A stretch of 64,000 nucleotides of DNA, taken from assembly GCA_029547205.1 (NCBI GenBank), contig JAKPPT010000119.1, positions 1 to 64,000 of the forward strand, in the 5' to 3' direction. The notes under the pieces are model-generated. The model made no database searches. It was not told where the DNA came from and was given only the letters and a program-made list of their open reading frames with translations. The translations under genes were made by a program, and so were the position numbers. This document shows, piece after piece, positions 33,489-42,047 of the stretch; positions within the stretch are counted from its first letter, which is position 1, and every line of letters begins with the position of its first letter. This DNA is from Spirochaetota bacterium. Lineage in GTDB: Bacteria > Spirochaetota > Spirochaetia > Treponematales > UBA12059.

Positions 33489-34586
33489 CTATCTCCCTGT
33501 CGTTTTCTTAAGATGTTCCCGCAGCTTAACGACAATTTCTGGCGGTTCAACTTTCGGAGCGTTTGCATCAAGGAGCCATGTTCTGGCTCGATGCGTCGGA
33601 CTGATTTCAAAAAGAGGAGGCTCATGATAGAAATCTACCTGTAGCGCATAAGGATTTCGCGGCGCAAATGCATCACCCTGTATTTCTTTAAAGAGTGAGG
33701 GGGGAGTACCTTTAATTGCAAACAATTCTTTCCCCTTAACACCCAGTTGCGGTAGCGATGCCAGAAGTGCCCAGGTATAAGGATGCCGCGAATCATAAAA
33801 TATTTCTTCCACCGAACCTTCTTCAACAACCTGACCTGCATACATTACCGCTATTTTATCAGCCATTTTCGCAACAACACCCAGATCGTGTGTAATAAAC
33901 AAAACACTTAAGCCCATATCCTTTTGTAATTTTTTTATAAGTTCCAAAATTTGTGCCTGTATAGTAACATCGAGTGCTGTTGTGGGCTCATCACAAATTA
34001 ATATTTCCGGATTACAAGCAATTGCTGTTGCAATTACCACTCGCTGGCGCATACCGCCAGAAAACTCATGCGGATACTGCTCATACCGTCGCTCCGGATC
34101 GGTAATTCCGACTTTTTCAAGCATTTCCAATGCTGCAGTTCGTGATGCCCTTGCATCAAGCCCACAGTGCATAACAATGACTTCACGTATCTGTTCTCCA
34201 ATTTTCTTTAACGGATTTAACGCTGTCATCGGGTCCTGAAATATCATCGCAATACGTTTACCGCGAATAGTAAGCCAATCTTCTTCCCTGCTAATTCTTG
34301 CAAGATCTACTCCCCGATAAAGTATAGAGCCATTAGTAATGGTTCCGTTTTTATCGAGCATGCCAATAAGTGTTTTGGATAGTACACTTTTGCCCGATCC
34401 GGATTCTCCAACAATTGTTAACGTTTCACCAGAACGCAAAACAAGCCCGGCACCTCTTAGCGCTTTGAGTTTTTTACCGCGCAAATTAAATATAACTTCT
34501 ACATCTTTTGCTTCAATTAGTATGTCACCATAATTCTTCGGGCTTGTATCCAATTTCATCTTAATGTTTGTATTATTTGTTTTCAT
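33489..34586 (-). CDS. oppD: Oligopeptide ABC transporter ATP-binding protein OppD
   Basis: 365 residues. Walker [28 protein letters not shown] and [11 protein letters not shown] motifs are intact; [14 protein letters not shown] and the downstream AIKGTPPSL are OppD/DppD hallmarks, with the CxxxxPC iron-sulfur cysteines replaced (AFAPRNPYA). The start overlaps the oppC stop by 4 nt and AGGAA lies 8 nt upstream, so translation is coupled. Confidence 0.92.
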   Translation of the reverse strand: MKTNNTNIKMKLDTSPKNYGDILIEAKDVEVIFNLRGKKLKALRGAGLVLRSGETLTIVGESGSGKSVLSKTLIGMLDKNGTITNGSILYRGVDLARISREEDWLTIRGKRIAMIFQDPMTALNPLKKIGEQIREVIVMHCGLDARASRTAALEMLEKVGITDPERRYEQYPHEFSGGMRQRVVIATAIACNPEILICDEPTTALDVTIQAQILELIKKLQKDMGLSVLFITHDLGVVAKMADKIAVMYAGQVVEEGSVEEIFYDSRHPYTWALLASLPQLGVKGKELFAIKGTPPSLFKEIQGDAFAPRNPYALQVDFYHEPPLFEISPTHRARTWLLDANAPKVEPPEIVVKLREHLKKTTGR

Positions 34587-35515
34587 ACATGATTCCTCGG
34601 ATCTGAAGCATCAGCAAATTTATTTCCTGCAATATAAAATGAAACGGTGACAAGAGCCAAAACTAGCGTAGGCCATGTGAGCTGATATGGATATAGCATA
34701 AAATTATTTTTGCCCATATTTACCAAATTACCTAGCGACACAGTATCCAGTGGTAACCCCAGTCCAATAAAACCCAAAAAAACCTCTGCCCCTATCGAAT
34801 ATGGAATAGTTAAAGCTGCTTCCATGATCAATATACTAACAAGATAGGGAAGTATATTTTTTGTAATAATTCTCCAGAGCGGAGTTCCGAGCGTCCTTGA
34901 AGCTATGTTGTATTCAGAATCGCGTATCATTAAGACTTTGTTTCTTACAAAGCGAGCAATACCGATCCACCCTGTTGAACAGAGTGCAATTATAATTGTC
35001 CAGAATCCTGGCCTCAGAATATAGGATAGCAGGAGCAACAGTACCGGTTGAGGAATGTTAGTAAGAATGTTATAAATCTCCGTCATGATGCGATCGAGTT
35101 TTTTAACGTAACCCCAGAGCGCACCTGCAAACATACCAATACCGACATCTAAAAGCGCAATTATAAAACCCAATAATAGACTTGTTCTCGTTCCGTACCA
35201 GGTTCGGGCCCATATGTCCCGGCCAAGCTGATCCGTTCCAAAAATACCGCCCCCCTGAGAAGGTGATAGATTCCAACGTTCAACATCTAATGCTACTTTA
35301 TTAGGGTCAGTCTTTGAAAAAACCGGATATAAAAATGAAGCCAAAGTCAGCACAATAATTATTGCAAGGAGAACGAGCGATACAGGATTTTTTAAAAAAG
35401 TTCTGAATGTTGACCGCCAGTATGAATAGTGCTCATAGCCTATCTGTTCTTCTTCACCAGCCTGTGCTTTAGCTGGCACAAACAGTTCTGGTCCAAGAAC
35501 GGGTACCTGTTTCAT
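34583..35515 (-). CDS. oppC: Oligopeptide ABC transporter permease OppC
   Basis: 310 residues with about six membrane helices. The N-terminal cytoplasmic stretch is followed by TM1, then GTDQLGRDIWARTWYGTRTS, diagnostic of OppC/DppC permeases, and the EAA coupling loop near SRTLGTPLWRIITKNILP. It forms the membrane channel with OppB. Its start overlaps the oppB stop and its stop overlaps the oppD start, each by 4 nt. Confidence 0.92.
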   Translation of the reverse strand: MKQVPVLGPELFVPAKAQAGEEEQIGYEHYSYWRSTFRTFLKNPVSLVLLAIIIVLTLASFLYPVFSKTDPNKVALDVERWNLSPSQGGGIFGTDQLGRDIWARTWYGTRTSLLLGFIIALLDVGIGMFAGALWGYVKKLDRIMTEIYNILTNIPQPVLLLLLSYILRPGFWTIIIALCSTGWIGIARFVRNKVLMIRDSEYNIASRTLGTPLWRIITKNILPYLVSILIMEAALTIPYSIGAEVFLGFIGLGLPLDTVSLGNLVNMGKNNFMLYPYQLTWPTLVLALVTVSFYIAGNKFADASDPRNHV

Positions 35516-36471
35516 GCTGTTACCTCCCGCTCAATTTTTGCACTGGTAAGTTTAATTCTCGGGTCAACTATCGCCATGAGGATATCACCAAGAAACACTC
35601 CAAACACACCCAGAATTGAATAGATACAGACAAGTGCTTGAACAAGCGTATTATCTTGCTGGCGTATAGCATACACTAATAACCCTCCCATCCCGGGAAT
35701 AGAGTAAATGCTTTCTATTATAAGCGAACCAGCAATGGTCAAAAGAATTTGCGAAGGAAGATACTGCACAAGCGGCACAAGCGCATTACGGAGCACATGC
35801 CGCTTCATAATGTAGTTTCGTGGCAAGCCTTTTGCAATAGCAAATTTTATATAATCTTTATTTTCTTCATCTACCATAAAACGTCTAAGCCAGATAGCAT
35901 ACCAGGCAATACCAGAAAGAGAAAGCGAAATTGCAGGTAAAATCCAGGAAGCAGGCTCATCTTCATAAAAGACCATGGGTAAGTTAAAAAGATGTGTGAT
36001 CCACATTTGTATGAGAAACAAATAGACAAGGCTTGGTATAGCACGTACAGCTACTACATACATAGTGCCCAATTGGTCTCCCAATTTATCCTTATTATTC
36101 GCCATGCCAATACCCATAAGAAAACCTAGTATAACGCTCAGTAAAACCGACACAAGCCCAAACCATAATGAGTAAGGTATTTTTTCTTTAAGTATTTCTG
36201 AAATAGGAGTTTTAGGGTATACAGTAATAGATCTACCAAGATCCCCCGTGACAAACCCTCTCAAAAACCTTACAAACTGCACTAATGGATTATCGAGAAC
36301 ACCTAAATTTCTCAGGTATGCAGTTCTGTCCTCTTCTGTCATGTTAATATAATCATCACGTGTAAAGTAGTTCTCTTTTGGCATAAGCCTGAGCAACATG
36401 AACATGACAAAGAGTACTATCAAAACGGTTATAATAGACTGCCAGAATCTACGCAGTATATATTTCCCCAT
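35512..36471 (-). CDS. oppB: Oligopeptide ABC transporter permease OppB
   Basis: 319 residues with about six membrane helices. The N-terminus (YILRRFWQSIITVLIVLF) and GDLGRSITVYPKTPISEIL are typical of OppB, and the EAA loop is IAKGLPRNYIMKRHVLRNAL. GGGGGAG precedes the ATG. It follows oppA after about 100 bases that contain a stem-loop likely to lower expression relative to the binding protein. Confidence 0.92.
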   Translation of the reverse strand: MGKYILRRFWQSIITVLIVLFVMFMLLRLMPKENYFTRDDYINMTEEDRTAYLRNLGVLDNPLVQFVRFLRGFVTGDLGRSITVYPKTPISEILKEKIPYSLWFGLVSVLLSVILGFLMGIGMANNKDKLGDQLGTMYVVAVRAIPSLVYLFLIQMWITHLFNLPMVFYEDEPASWILPAISLSLSGIAWYAIWLRRFMVDEENKDYIKFAIAKGLPRNYIMKRHVLRNALVPLVQYLPSQILLTIAGSLIIESIYSIPGMGGLLVYAIRQQDNTLVQALVCIYSILGVFGVFLGDILMAIVDPRIKLTSAKIEREVTA

Positions 36472-36494
36472 AAACTCCCCCAGACAATAAAGAT

Positions 36495-36537
36495 TGAGGG
36501 ACTGACCACAACCCAGAACGCTTAGTGCAGCCCCTCA
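36495..36537 (-). promoter_or_regulatory. Intercistronic stem-loop between oppA and oppB
   Basis: TGAGGG-x-CTG pairs with CAG-x-CCCTCA across a 23-nt loop. There is no proper T-run, so it is more likely an mRNA-stabilising or partial-attenuation hairpin, common behind genes for abundant binding proteins, than a full terminator. Confidence 0.45.
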
Positions 36538-36570
36538 TTCACCTTTTCACAAATCTATGCTACAAACTGA

Positions 36571-38448
36571 TTACTTCCCCTGTAATTTTTCAAGGTCGGC
36601 ATAGAACTGTCTTCGTATTTCTTCAACTCGTGAAGCAAGCAGAGGCTTACTCTCAAGCTTCATACCTTTATACTTAAATCGCGTAACACCAAAACCGCTT
36701 CGCGGATATGTATAGGGAACAACATTGCCGATAGCATATGCACTGCCGCCGCAGCGGAACGGAATAATATATACACGATCCAGTATCATGGCCTCTGCCT
36801 TCGCAAAAATAGCGTACCGATCGGAGAGTTTAATTTTTTTATCAGCCTCTGCCACAAGTGCATCAAATTCGGGGTCAGACCATCCGCCGTCATTCACAGC
36901 ACCGCCAGTTACAAGACGACCGAGCTGAGCTAAGGGATCACCATATGCAAACCGGAAACTGTCGTAAGCCATATCAAATTTTTGAGGCGCAATCACTTCA
37001 TCATACTGATCATCAACATACTGACCTAACACAACTTCAACATTCTCTGGACCAAACACATCTTTGAACATTGCCTGCATGAGGAGTGCAAATTTAGTGT
37101 CAGAAGAACTCGTTGAGTGTATGATCAGAATCTGAAGTGGGAGCTTACCATCGATGTTAAATTGTGCAACTGGTTTTAAGTCCACTGCTTGTGCAGCAAC
37201 ACCTTTTATGTTTCCTTTGCCGTCAGTGAGCTCAGCAACTGCTTTCATAAAATATTCTGTTGCAAGCTTTGGATTGTATGTGTTGCCAGCATTCTTGAAC
37301 TCTTTGAGCCCTGGGTAATCGGTATAGTCTTTTCCTTTTTCATCAAAGATGACTTCTTCAGGAATTATCGTTGTTCGCAATAGATTTTGTGGACTCAAAG
37401 GATCATCGAGTGAAAGCAATTTCACATGATCAATGCCGTAGTACAATGCTTTTCTAAAGTTAAGATTTTTTACAAAAGCTGCGAATTCGGGATTTTTTGA
37501 CTGGAAATTGAGCGCCCACCAGAAAGTCACTGATGAACGATCTGTCATATAAATATAATCTTTCCATTTTGTATTTTGAAGCCCTTTTACCTGATCGGCA
37601 TTAAGGCCTGCGCTGGAAAGCTCACCACGCTGGAACATCTGCAAAGCTATTGCAGGGTCAGACACTTTTTGCATGGTTATTTCTTTAATAAATACATTCT
37701 TTTTATCCCAGTAATTTTCATTGCGTTTAAGCACGATAAGCTTATCGCGCTGCCAATCAGAAATATAGTAACAACCGGAAAAAATGAGCTTATCTTTAGC
37801 TGTACCAAAATTTTCTGCTCCAACTTTATCCATAAAAGCTTTTTCTACTGGGAAAAAGAGATCCATGGTGAGATAGGTCAGGAACCATGGTGTTGGTTTT
37901 GCTGTTGTATACTCTATGGTGTATTTATCAATAACACGAATACCAACAGTTTTGAATGTATCGAGCACTTGCTGGCGAGTTCGATTCTTGTCTTTGCCAG
38001 AATCGACATCCTGGAGTCCTTTATAGTAATCAGCAAGTCCTACCAGGAGTGAACGAATGGAGCCAAAATTTTTAATACCATTTTTAGGGTCTGCAACATA
38101 TCGGAACCCTTCATAAAAATCATCGGCAGTCACTTCGTATTCTGTTGGTTTGCCTTTGTCATCGACCCATTTTACTCCCTTACGGAGATAAAATGTCCAC
38201 ACGGTTGCATTTTCATTGGTAGTCCACCGTTCTGCAAGAGCCGGGACAAAGCGGCCAAAACGATCATTTTCTACTAAATGATCCTGTGTGTTTGCGGCTA
38301 CACGCTGACTCGTATTATCGATGAGGTAAAAATAGTTAAGCGTCTTTGGTTCTGTTTCATAGGTAATGCGGTATCTATCGGTACCCTGCGCAACAGCAAA
38401 AACTGTTATAGACAGAGCTACCATTAAAACCAGCATGCGATGTTTCAT
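36571..38448 (-). CDS. oppA: Periplasmic oligopeptide-binding protein OppA
   Basis: 625 residues with a Sec signal peptide (about 1-20, ALSITVFAVAQG); no lipobox Cys is evident, so it appears to be a soluble periplasmic protein. The SBP family 5 pattern is clear: RITYETEPKTLNYF, LVENDRFGRFVPALAERW, VWTFYLRKGVKWVDDKG, NLNFRKALYYGIDHVKL and a C-terminal half with DMAYDSFRFAYGDP. It captures peptides for OppBCDF. At 625 residues it is longer than E. coli OppA (543). GGAGGAT is 7 nt upstream. It heads the operon. Confidence 0.92.
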   Translation of the reverse strand: MKHRMLVLMVALSITVFAVAQGTDRYRITYETEPKTLNYFYLIDNTSQRVAANTQDHLVENDRFGRFVPALAERWTTNENATVWTFYLRKGVKWVDDKGKPTEYEVTADDFYEGFRYVADPKNGIKNFGSIRSLLVGLADYYKGLQDVDSGKDKNRTRQQVLDTFKTVGIRVIDKYTIEYTTAKPTPWFLTYLTMDLFFPVEKAFMDKVGAENFGTAKDKLIFSGCYYISDWQRDKLIVLKRNENYWDKKNVFIKEITMQKVSDPAIALQMFQRGELSSAGLNADQVKGLQNTKWKDYIYMTDRSSVTFWWALNFQSKNPEFAAFVKNLNFRKALYYGIDHVKLLSLDDPLSPQNLLRTTIIPEEVIFDEKGKDYTDYPGLKEFKNAGNTYNPKLATEYFMKAVAELTDGKGNIKGVAAQAVDLKPVAQFNIDGKLPLQILIIHSTSSSDTKFALLMQAMFKDVFGPENVEVVLGQYVDDQYDEVIAPQKFDMAYDSFRFAYGDPLAQLGRLVTGGAVNDGGWSDPEFDALVAEADKKIKLSDRYAIFAKAEAMILDRVYIIPFRCGGSAYAIGNVVPYTYPRSGFGVTRFKYKGMKLESKPLLASRVEEIRRQFYADLEKLQGK

Positions 38449-38532
38449 TGCACATCCTCCTTAACTAAAAAATCTTATTTCTACTACGAGCAAAAAATGT
38501 ACCAAAATTGATTATTTTGAGCACAAATTTAT

Positions 38533-39021
38533 CTACCTGGGGATTATATCCATCCGTACGTTTTCAAATGAGACAACATCTGACCCTGCAGTGTATCCCC
38601 TCGTAGAGTTTTGATCGCGCTTACAGCGTATTTCCCACTCAATCCTTTCGCCGTTTGCATCAAACCCAATGAGGAAGCTTTTTGCATGTCGCCATTCACC
38701 CTCTGCAGGGAGCATCTTATTCATAACTGTTCTGCTCACCTGCATACGCCCGCTGTAAGACTGTGTAACTATTTCTGATTCGGCATCGTCTCTAAAAAGT
38801 GCATCCCATGCATTATCGATTAGCAGGTTGCTAATAAATTCAGCTAAACTTGCATACGGTGAAAGCACTCCGCTCGTACATGGCTGAGGAAGCTTATAGT
38901 ACTCTTTCCCGCTTTCAAGTTGCTGCTTATCTCCAAAATTGCACGCAAGTGTTGAGAGATTGAGGGTATCTCCCCGTGTCAGGTAATGCAGTGTAGCATC
39001 AGTTACCCCATACCGGTTCAT
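38533..39021 (-). CDS. Unknown protein translationally coupled to a PAS regulator
   Basis: 162 residues from ATG 39021; the frame is open further upstream but that part is antisense-free shadow of the regulator gene. No signal peptide and no family I recognise. The C-terminal half (SFLIGFDANGERIEWEIRCKRD to the end) is beta-rich, and the N-terminal half is helical. Its start lies 23 bp inside the upstream regulator gene, so translation is probably coupled. It may represent the domain that replaced the missing effector part of that regulator, possibly through an ancestral frameshift; this is speculation. Confidence 0.5.
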   Translation of the reverse strand: MNRYGVTDATLHYLTRGDTLNLSTLACNFGDKQQLESGKEYYKLPQPCTSGVLSPYASLAEFISNLLIDNAWDALFRDDAESEIVTQSYSGRMQVSRTVMNKMLPAEGEWRHAKSFLIGFDANGERIEWEIRCKRDQNSTRGYTAGSDVVSFENVRMDIIPR

Positions 39022-39865
39022 ACTTTTTTGCCAGCGTGCATCGCGAGCATTCGAGAAATTCGAGTAATTCTCTGTTGCGCACAAGCTGAGGAAGAGTGTC
39101 CCCGACTCCCTGGGTAGCACGAAGAGCAAGCAACGAACGCACTTCTTCGTTGCAAACGCTCACCCTTCCATCTTCATCGTATACCAGAATCCCGTGTGTC
39201 AGGCTATCGATAACCGATGCGAGATGTTGAGAGAGGCGTTGTGCTTCTTCACTCTTACGCGCAAGATTGCGAGCGAGGCTGACAATTTTCGCCAGATACC
39301 GCTCTGAGTACGTCGTGATATCTTCGTAAGGAATTTGCAAACGCTGTAGAATTTCCGCTATAGTACCAAAATCAAAAATACGTACATGAATATCGATAAT
39401 TTCTGTTATATGAGCAGGAACAAGCTGAGGTTCTCCTGCCACAACTGCAATCATGCAGTTATCAGGAAACACATCCAAACCAGGGTACCAGATATGCCAC
39501 TGTACATAGTTGATACCTAGCTCCAGTAATGATTGGACACAGGCTTCCGTCGTCTCCTGCGTATCATTGATAAAAACAACATTCGTCCCCGGCGGGAGCG
39601 CAACAACACTTTCCAATTTATCAGGATTAACCGTTCTCCGACCAATGATAAGCTGTTCCTGTGGAACCGTAATACCGACATCGGCAAGATTGCCAATAAT
39701 TAAAGAACTCGAAACAACGATAATATCATCTGGTTTCCAGACAGGCATGACCGAGTCTACTGATACGCCTACTACCACTGCTCGATCCTGCACACAGGAC
39801 TGAACCTGTTCAGCCAGAACCCGTGATGTCCGTTCGCTTCCACCAATTATCCAAACAGTTCTCAT
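38999..39865 (-). CDS. PAS-domain regulator lacking output domain
   Basis: 288 residues. An N-terminal sensory region (MRTVWIIGG, IIVVSSSLIIGNLADVGI) recalls the receptor modules of sigma-54-dependent activators. It is followed by a coiled segment (about 195-225, LARKSEEAQRLSQHLASVI) and the beginning of a PAS domain (THGILVYDEDGRVSVCNEEVRSLL). Activators of this type continue into an AAA+ domain and an HTH, but here the frame stops shortly after the PAS core. Either it is a stand-alone sensor or a decayed activator. ATG 39865 is preferred over a TTG two codons earlier. Two tandem 17-bp repeats lie upstream. Confidence 0.6.
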   Translation of the reverse strand: MRTVWIIGGSERTSRVLAEQVQSCVQDRAVVVGVSVDSVMPVWKPDDIIVVSSSLIIGNLADVGITVPQEQLIIGRRTVNPDKLESVVALPPGTNVVFINDTQETTEACVQSLLELGINYVQWHIWYPGLDVFPDNCMIAVVAGEPQLVPAHITEIIDIHVRIFDFGTIAEILQRLQIPYEDITTYSERYLAKIVSLARNLARKSEEAQRLSQHLASVIDSLTHGILVYDEDGRVSVCNEEVRSLLALRATQGVGDTLPQLVRNRELLEFLECSRCTLAKKYEPVWGN

Positions 39866-39941
39866 ATACAATCCACACGTATTCTCAGATTAGTGTTCTC
39901 ATATTTCAGATACAGTTAACTTTACTGTACAATGTTACACC

Positions 39942-39975
39942 AGATACCGTAACTCTCCAGGTACTGTAACCCTCC
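39942..39975. repeat. Tandem 17-bp repeats upstream of the PAS regulator
   Basis: AGATACCGTAACTCTCC and AGGTACTGTAACCCTCC abut exactly (39942-39958, 39959-39975) and differ at three positions. A more degenerate copy starts at 39908. The position suits an operator for the regulator gene, but this is inference. Confidence 0.5.
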
Positions 39976-40081
39976 GCTTTTATTGTAGTTCCAGATACAT
40001 AAAACTACAAACTAGTATTAAGCGCTCCATCAGAGCTAAACACTCATATCCCCCAAACAGCACCTGCTGCATAAAACGAAA

Positions 40082-41263
40082 CTATTCAAATGTGCCTTTT
40101 TTTAAAAGCACACCGTTTTCCACAACAATCATTCCATTTGCAATAACCGTAACAATATTGAGGTTATTATCCAACAGTACAATATCAGCATCCATACCTA
40201 CGTTGAGTCTTCCCTTACGCTGCAGCTTATAGAACATCGCTGGCGTACTGGTTACCGCCTTGAGCACAAAATCGAGTGGCAAACCAAAGTGGGAAACCGC
40301 TTCCTGAATCGCTTTAAGCAAAGCTCTATTAGTTCCAACACCTAGCCCAATGCACTCACCCTGTTCATTAAATCGGGGCAAACTGCCCTGTGCATCGCTG
40401 GTAATGCTCACACCACACTGAACAGCGCCAGACGTATCACGATTTGATCCCTTTTTTTGCACGATTGTATAACATTCTGCGAGAGCTTTTGCAGCAGAAA
40501 GCTGGTCATTTGTTTCGGTTGCGGTAAGATCGATGTAGCCTCCAGCTTTACTCCAGGCCAAGGCTTGTTGAAAAATTTCAGGAGTACGATTACAGTGCGT
40601 GGGCAATACTTGCTGACGGGGAATGCTTACAGTAGAAAAAATGCGCTCGAGCTGTTCAAATCCTCGTATGTCGTCACCGAGATGGATGTTTACAATACCA
40701 GCTTTACCAGAAAGTATACCGCCAAGGCGCGCATCTGCAATTACCCGCAAGAGTTCATCATCACGAGGCCAGTTCGATCGATGGTCGCCTATTGCGATTT
40801 CTCCTGCGCCTAATACGGGATCGATAAACATGATATCACGGGTAAGTTCGCCGGTTAGCGTTGTGAGCGGTACGTGATATGAACCTGACAGGCAATATGC
40901 AGAGAGTCCCTCTGCTCGCAGGCCATACGTCTTTGCGATTAATGTTTCCATTGAACGCGCTATTCCATCTGTCCCAAGGACACCAATTACTGTAGTTACG
41001 CCACATGCAAACGCAACACCAACCTGAAGTTCTGGAGTCCGTGTTGCAAATCCTCCTTCTCCCCCACCACCTATCGTATGGACATGTCCGTCAATAAAAC
41101 CTGGCACTGCATACAATCCTCTGGCATCAATAGTTGCAGTAACTAGATTTTCAGAAATCACAAGGTCTTTACCTATATAAACAATCTGGGTACCGGCAAT
41201 GAGTATATCCACCACACCAGCATTATCTGGCATATAGGCATGTACATTTTTTATTAATAGCAT
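40082..41263 (-). CDS. iadA: Isoaspartyl dipeptidase (beta-aspartyl-peptidase)
   Basis: 393 residues, the normal size for IadA, a binuclear zinc amidohydrolase that cleaves isoaspartyl peptide bonds from damaged proteins. Signatures are GFIDGHVHTIGGGGEGG (first metal HxH), THCNRT (substrate/metal His), SDAQGSLPRF (catalytic Asp) and the small beta-sandwich with KGRLNVGMDADIVLLD at the C-terminus. AGGAG is about 9 nt before the ATG. It stands alone downstream of the M16 cluster terminator and adds to the peptide-breakdown theme. Confidence 0.93.
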   Translation of the reverse strand: MLLIKNVHAYMPDNAGVVDILIAGTQIVYIGKDLVISENLVTATIDARGLYAVPGFIDGHVHTIGGGGEGGFATRTPELQVGVAFACGVTTVIGVLGTDGIARSMETLIAKTYGLRAEGLSAYCLSGSYHVPLTTLTGELTRDIMFIDPVLGAGEIAIGDHRSNWPRDDELLRVIADARLGGILSGKAGIVNIHLGDDIRGFEQLERIFSTVSIPRQQVLPTHCNRTPEIFQQALAWSKAGGYIDLTATETNDQLSAAKALAECYTIVQKKGSNRDTSGAVQCGVSITSDAQGSLPRFNEQGECIGLGVGTNRALLKAIQEAVSHFGLPLDFVLKAVTSTPAMFYKLQRKGRLNVGMDADIVLLDNNLNIVTVIANGMIVVENGVLLKKGTFE

Positions 41264-41404
41264 AGTATCCGCTCCTGTAAACGACGCATAAATTGTTTAT
41301 ACAATACAAAATATTACAAGCAAATTTTGTGCCACTTTTAATATTCTAAATTAAAAATGAGTTCTTTTACCTGGAATACGGTATGATATGAATTCCACTC
41401 TCAA

Positions 41405-41440
41405 TAAAACAAGAAGCCACCTCTGTTAGGTGGCTTCTTA
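41405..41440 (-). terminator. Intrinsic terminator of the M16-membrane protein operon
   Basis: An 11-bp perfect stem AAGAAGCCACC/GGTGGCTTCTT (41411-41421, 41429-41439) is followed on the minus strand by CTTGTTTTATT. It lies about 55 bases after the membrane-protein stop. Confidence 0.8.
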
Positions 41441-41495
41441 CTATTCCAAAACTACACGATAAACACTCGGATACATCGGCTGGATTGGTAGTGCA

Positions 41496-42032
41496 TTAGC
41501 TTTTACGTTTGGTATACCCCATGATAATACCGAGTGCTACGGAAAGCAATGCAGCAACGCCAATCTGATACTCCGCGGGGAGTGAAAACGTAAACGTGTG
41601 AGCAGGAAGCCAAAACCAGAGCAGCGTCCAGAAGCTCTTATCGATTCCGGCATAACCCTTAGTTCCCATAATAATATTATCAGTTGTACGGTGTAAAAAC
41701 ATGAGCAAAGGACCAAATTGAGCATTCATCACAAATGAAAGTGCAAAAGCTCTGAGCACAATGATATTAGTGTGAGGACCAACTATTGCTGGAAGCAAGT
41801 TATATTCCACTAAGCTGTTTATAAAACCGGTGTAGCCTTTAAATGCATACTTGATGAGTATACCTAAAAGCCCCCAGACTACAGCTTTGAAAAACCATTC
41901 AAACATATTGGTAGAAACTTGCTTACGGGCAATTACCATTCCCAGAATTTCACCTACTGTGCCAAGAATAAAAAACTGGATAAACGAAGAGAGAATAATA
42001 TTTTCTCTCACCCATGTTGTATACCATTCCAT
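41496..42032 (-). CDS. Four-helix membrane protein, faintly Mpv17-like
   Basis: 178 residues with about four hydrophobic segments. The order of conserved-looking motifs (FFKAVVWGLLG, NAQFGPLLMFLHRTTDN, KSFWTLLWFWLPAHTFTFSLP) and the basic C-terminus are reminiscent of Mpv17/PMP22-type proteins, but I would not name it on that basis. GAGGAA lies about 8 nt upstream. It starts 15 bases after the M16 peptidase stop, so the two form an operon ended by a strong terminator. Function unknown. Confidence 0.65.
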   Translation of the reverse strand: MEWYTTWVRENIILSSFIQFFILGTVGEILGMVIARKQVSTNMFEWFFKAVVWGLLGILIKYAFKGYTGFINSLVEYNLLPAIVGPHTNIIVLRAFALSFVMNAQFGPLLMFLHRTTDNIIMGTKGYAGIDKSFWTLLWFWLPAHTFTFSLPAEYQIGVAALLSVALGIIMGYTKRKS

Positions 42033-42047
42033 ACCTTATTCCTCAGC

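Noticed and set aside
41496-42032. Firm assignment of the small membrane protein to Mpv17/PMP22
   Set aside because: The resemblance is limited to a few aromatic and proline positions and could be chance in a hydrophobic protein.
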